Of a DNA stretch of 6,654 nucleotides, positions 6,339-6,654 are shown in pieces. Under the pieces are notes generated by a model. That model worked only from the letters and a program-made list of their open reading frames with translations. It was not told the origin of the DNA and ran no database searches. The number at the start of each line of letters is the position of its first letter. Position 1 is the stretch's first letter. Made by a program: the position numbers and the translations under genes. The DNA lies in assembly GCA_027323595.1 (NCBI GenBank), contig DAHWBL010000079.1, positions 1-6,654 of the forward strand. The letters are read 5' to 3'. The stretch comes from Acetobacteraceae bacterium. GTDB taxonomy: Bacteria > Pseudomonadota > Alphaproteobacteria > Acetobacterales > Acetobacteraceae.

Positions 6339-6654
6339 GGTCCATCTCCTCCGCGATCCAGCGTCCAACCGCCGTCAATCGTTCGTCCTCGTGCCAGCCT
6401 GCAAGAATCTGCACCCCCACCGGCATGTCCTCAACCGCCAGCAGCGGCAGGCTGATCGCAGGTGCGCCCAGCACCGAGGATGCCTCATTGAAGATCGCGC
6501 TGCCCTGGTCCATGCCGATCGGCGCCGGACCAGGTGCTGCGAGGGTGATGAAGCCGTCGCAACGCCGCGCCAGCTCCTCATGCATGTTGCGGAAATGCGC
6601 GCGTCGCACCAGTGCTGCGCGATAGCGCTCCTGCGATGTGTTCTCGCCCTCGGC
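6331..6654 (-). CDS. Amidase-signature family enzyme, C-terminal part (5' end outside window)
   Basis: The frame is open to the right edge and ends at the TGA at 6333-6331, giving 107 visible residues; amidase-signature enzymes usually have 400-500. What is seen is the typical family ending: a helix with RYRAALVRRAHF, then LARRCDGFITLAAPGPAP ('..f.D.lltPt.p..Ap'), FNEASSVLGAPAISLPL (the 'fn..g.PaisvPl' block), DMPVGVQILAGWHEDERL ('glPvGvQlvg....D..Ll') and a final helix VGRWIAEEM. The Ser-cisSer-Lys catalytic triad and the Gly/Ser-rich signature lie upstream and cannot be checked. A GTG at 6607-6609 is internal, not a start. Family members hydrolyse amides of many kinds, including aryl and aliphatic amides, ureides such as allophanate, and Gln in tRNA-dependent transamidation. 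As the first visible gene before the importer it probably acts on the imported compound, which is inference. It overlaps the binding-protein gene by 8 bases. Confidence 0.88.
   Translation of the reverse strand, partial: AEGENTSQERYRAALVRRAHFRNMHEELARRCDGFITLAAPGPAPIGMDQGSAIFNEASSVLGAPAISLPLLAVEDMPVGVQILAGWHEDERLTAVGRWIAEEMDHA
6346..6352 (-). promoter_or_regulatory. Strong ribosome binding site of the binding-protein gene
   Basis: GGAGGAG on the - strand, 7 bases before the ATG at 6338, lying inside the last codons of the amidase gene. It is the best ribosome site in the window, which fits the general need for more binding protein than membrane components in ABC importers. Confidence 0.8.

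Noticed and set aside
6339..6368. 10-residue N-terminal extension of the binding protein.
   Set aside because: It would sit inside the amidase gene and put charged residues before the signal peptide. The GGAGGAG site points to the ATG at 6338.
5316..6455. Open frame of 379 codons on the + strand opposite the binding-protein gene.
   Set aside because: Antisense shadow with His/Arg/Gln-rich composition. The binding protein on the other strand has a clear signal peptide and family pattern.
1..6654. Search for CRISPR arrays, tRNA/rRNA genes, insertion-sequence ends, riboswitches and phage or defence genes.
   Set aside because: No spaced direct repeats, cloverleaf-like segments, transposase motifs or long non-coding stretches are visible. 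The window is packed with metabolic and transport genes.

Overview
The window is GC-rich bacterial DNA that is almost entirely coding. The substrate-binding protein has a Sec signal peptide and so points to a Gram-negative cell. GC-rich codon choice and the gene families together suggest an alphaproteobacterium, possibly Acetobacteraceae or sphingomonad-like. That placement is an impression from sequence style; nothing here fixes a genus. I see no tRNA, rRNA, CRISPR array, insertion sequence, attachment site or replication origin. No stretch near 300 bases is free of genes: the longest gene-free gaps are 13 bases.

Left edge (1-274, + strand): the C-terminal part of a small two-helix membrane protein resembling the DUF202/YidH family. 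Its stop overlaps the stop of the facing gene in a shared CTAG, so there is no room for a terminator between the two convergent genes.

The rest (271-6654, - strand) is one tightly packed gene string, read from right to left: amidase (C-terminal part only, runs off the right edge), periplasmic sugar-type binding protein, double-domain ABC ATPase, ABC permease 1, ABC permease 2, a PuuE-like polysaccharide-deacetylase-fold hydrolase, and 6-phosphogluconolactonase (pgl). Junctions are overlaps of 4-8 bases or gaps of 13 bases. This implies a single transcript with translational coupling, and its promoter must lie beyond the right edge.

Functional reading: the four middle genes form a complete CUT2 (ribose/RbsABC-like) importer with two different permeases. 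It is flanked by two hydrolases that act on C-N bonds in their known relatives, an amidase-signature enzyme and a PuuE (allantoinase)-like enzyme. My inference is that the cluster imports and hydrolyses a small amide-, ureide- or amino-sugar-like compound; the substrate cannot be read from the sequence. The canonical-looking pgl at the end is the odd member. Either it is a housekeeping pentose-phosphate/Entner-Doudoroff gene carried on this transcript, or it is a lactonase that serves the same catabolic route.
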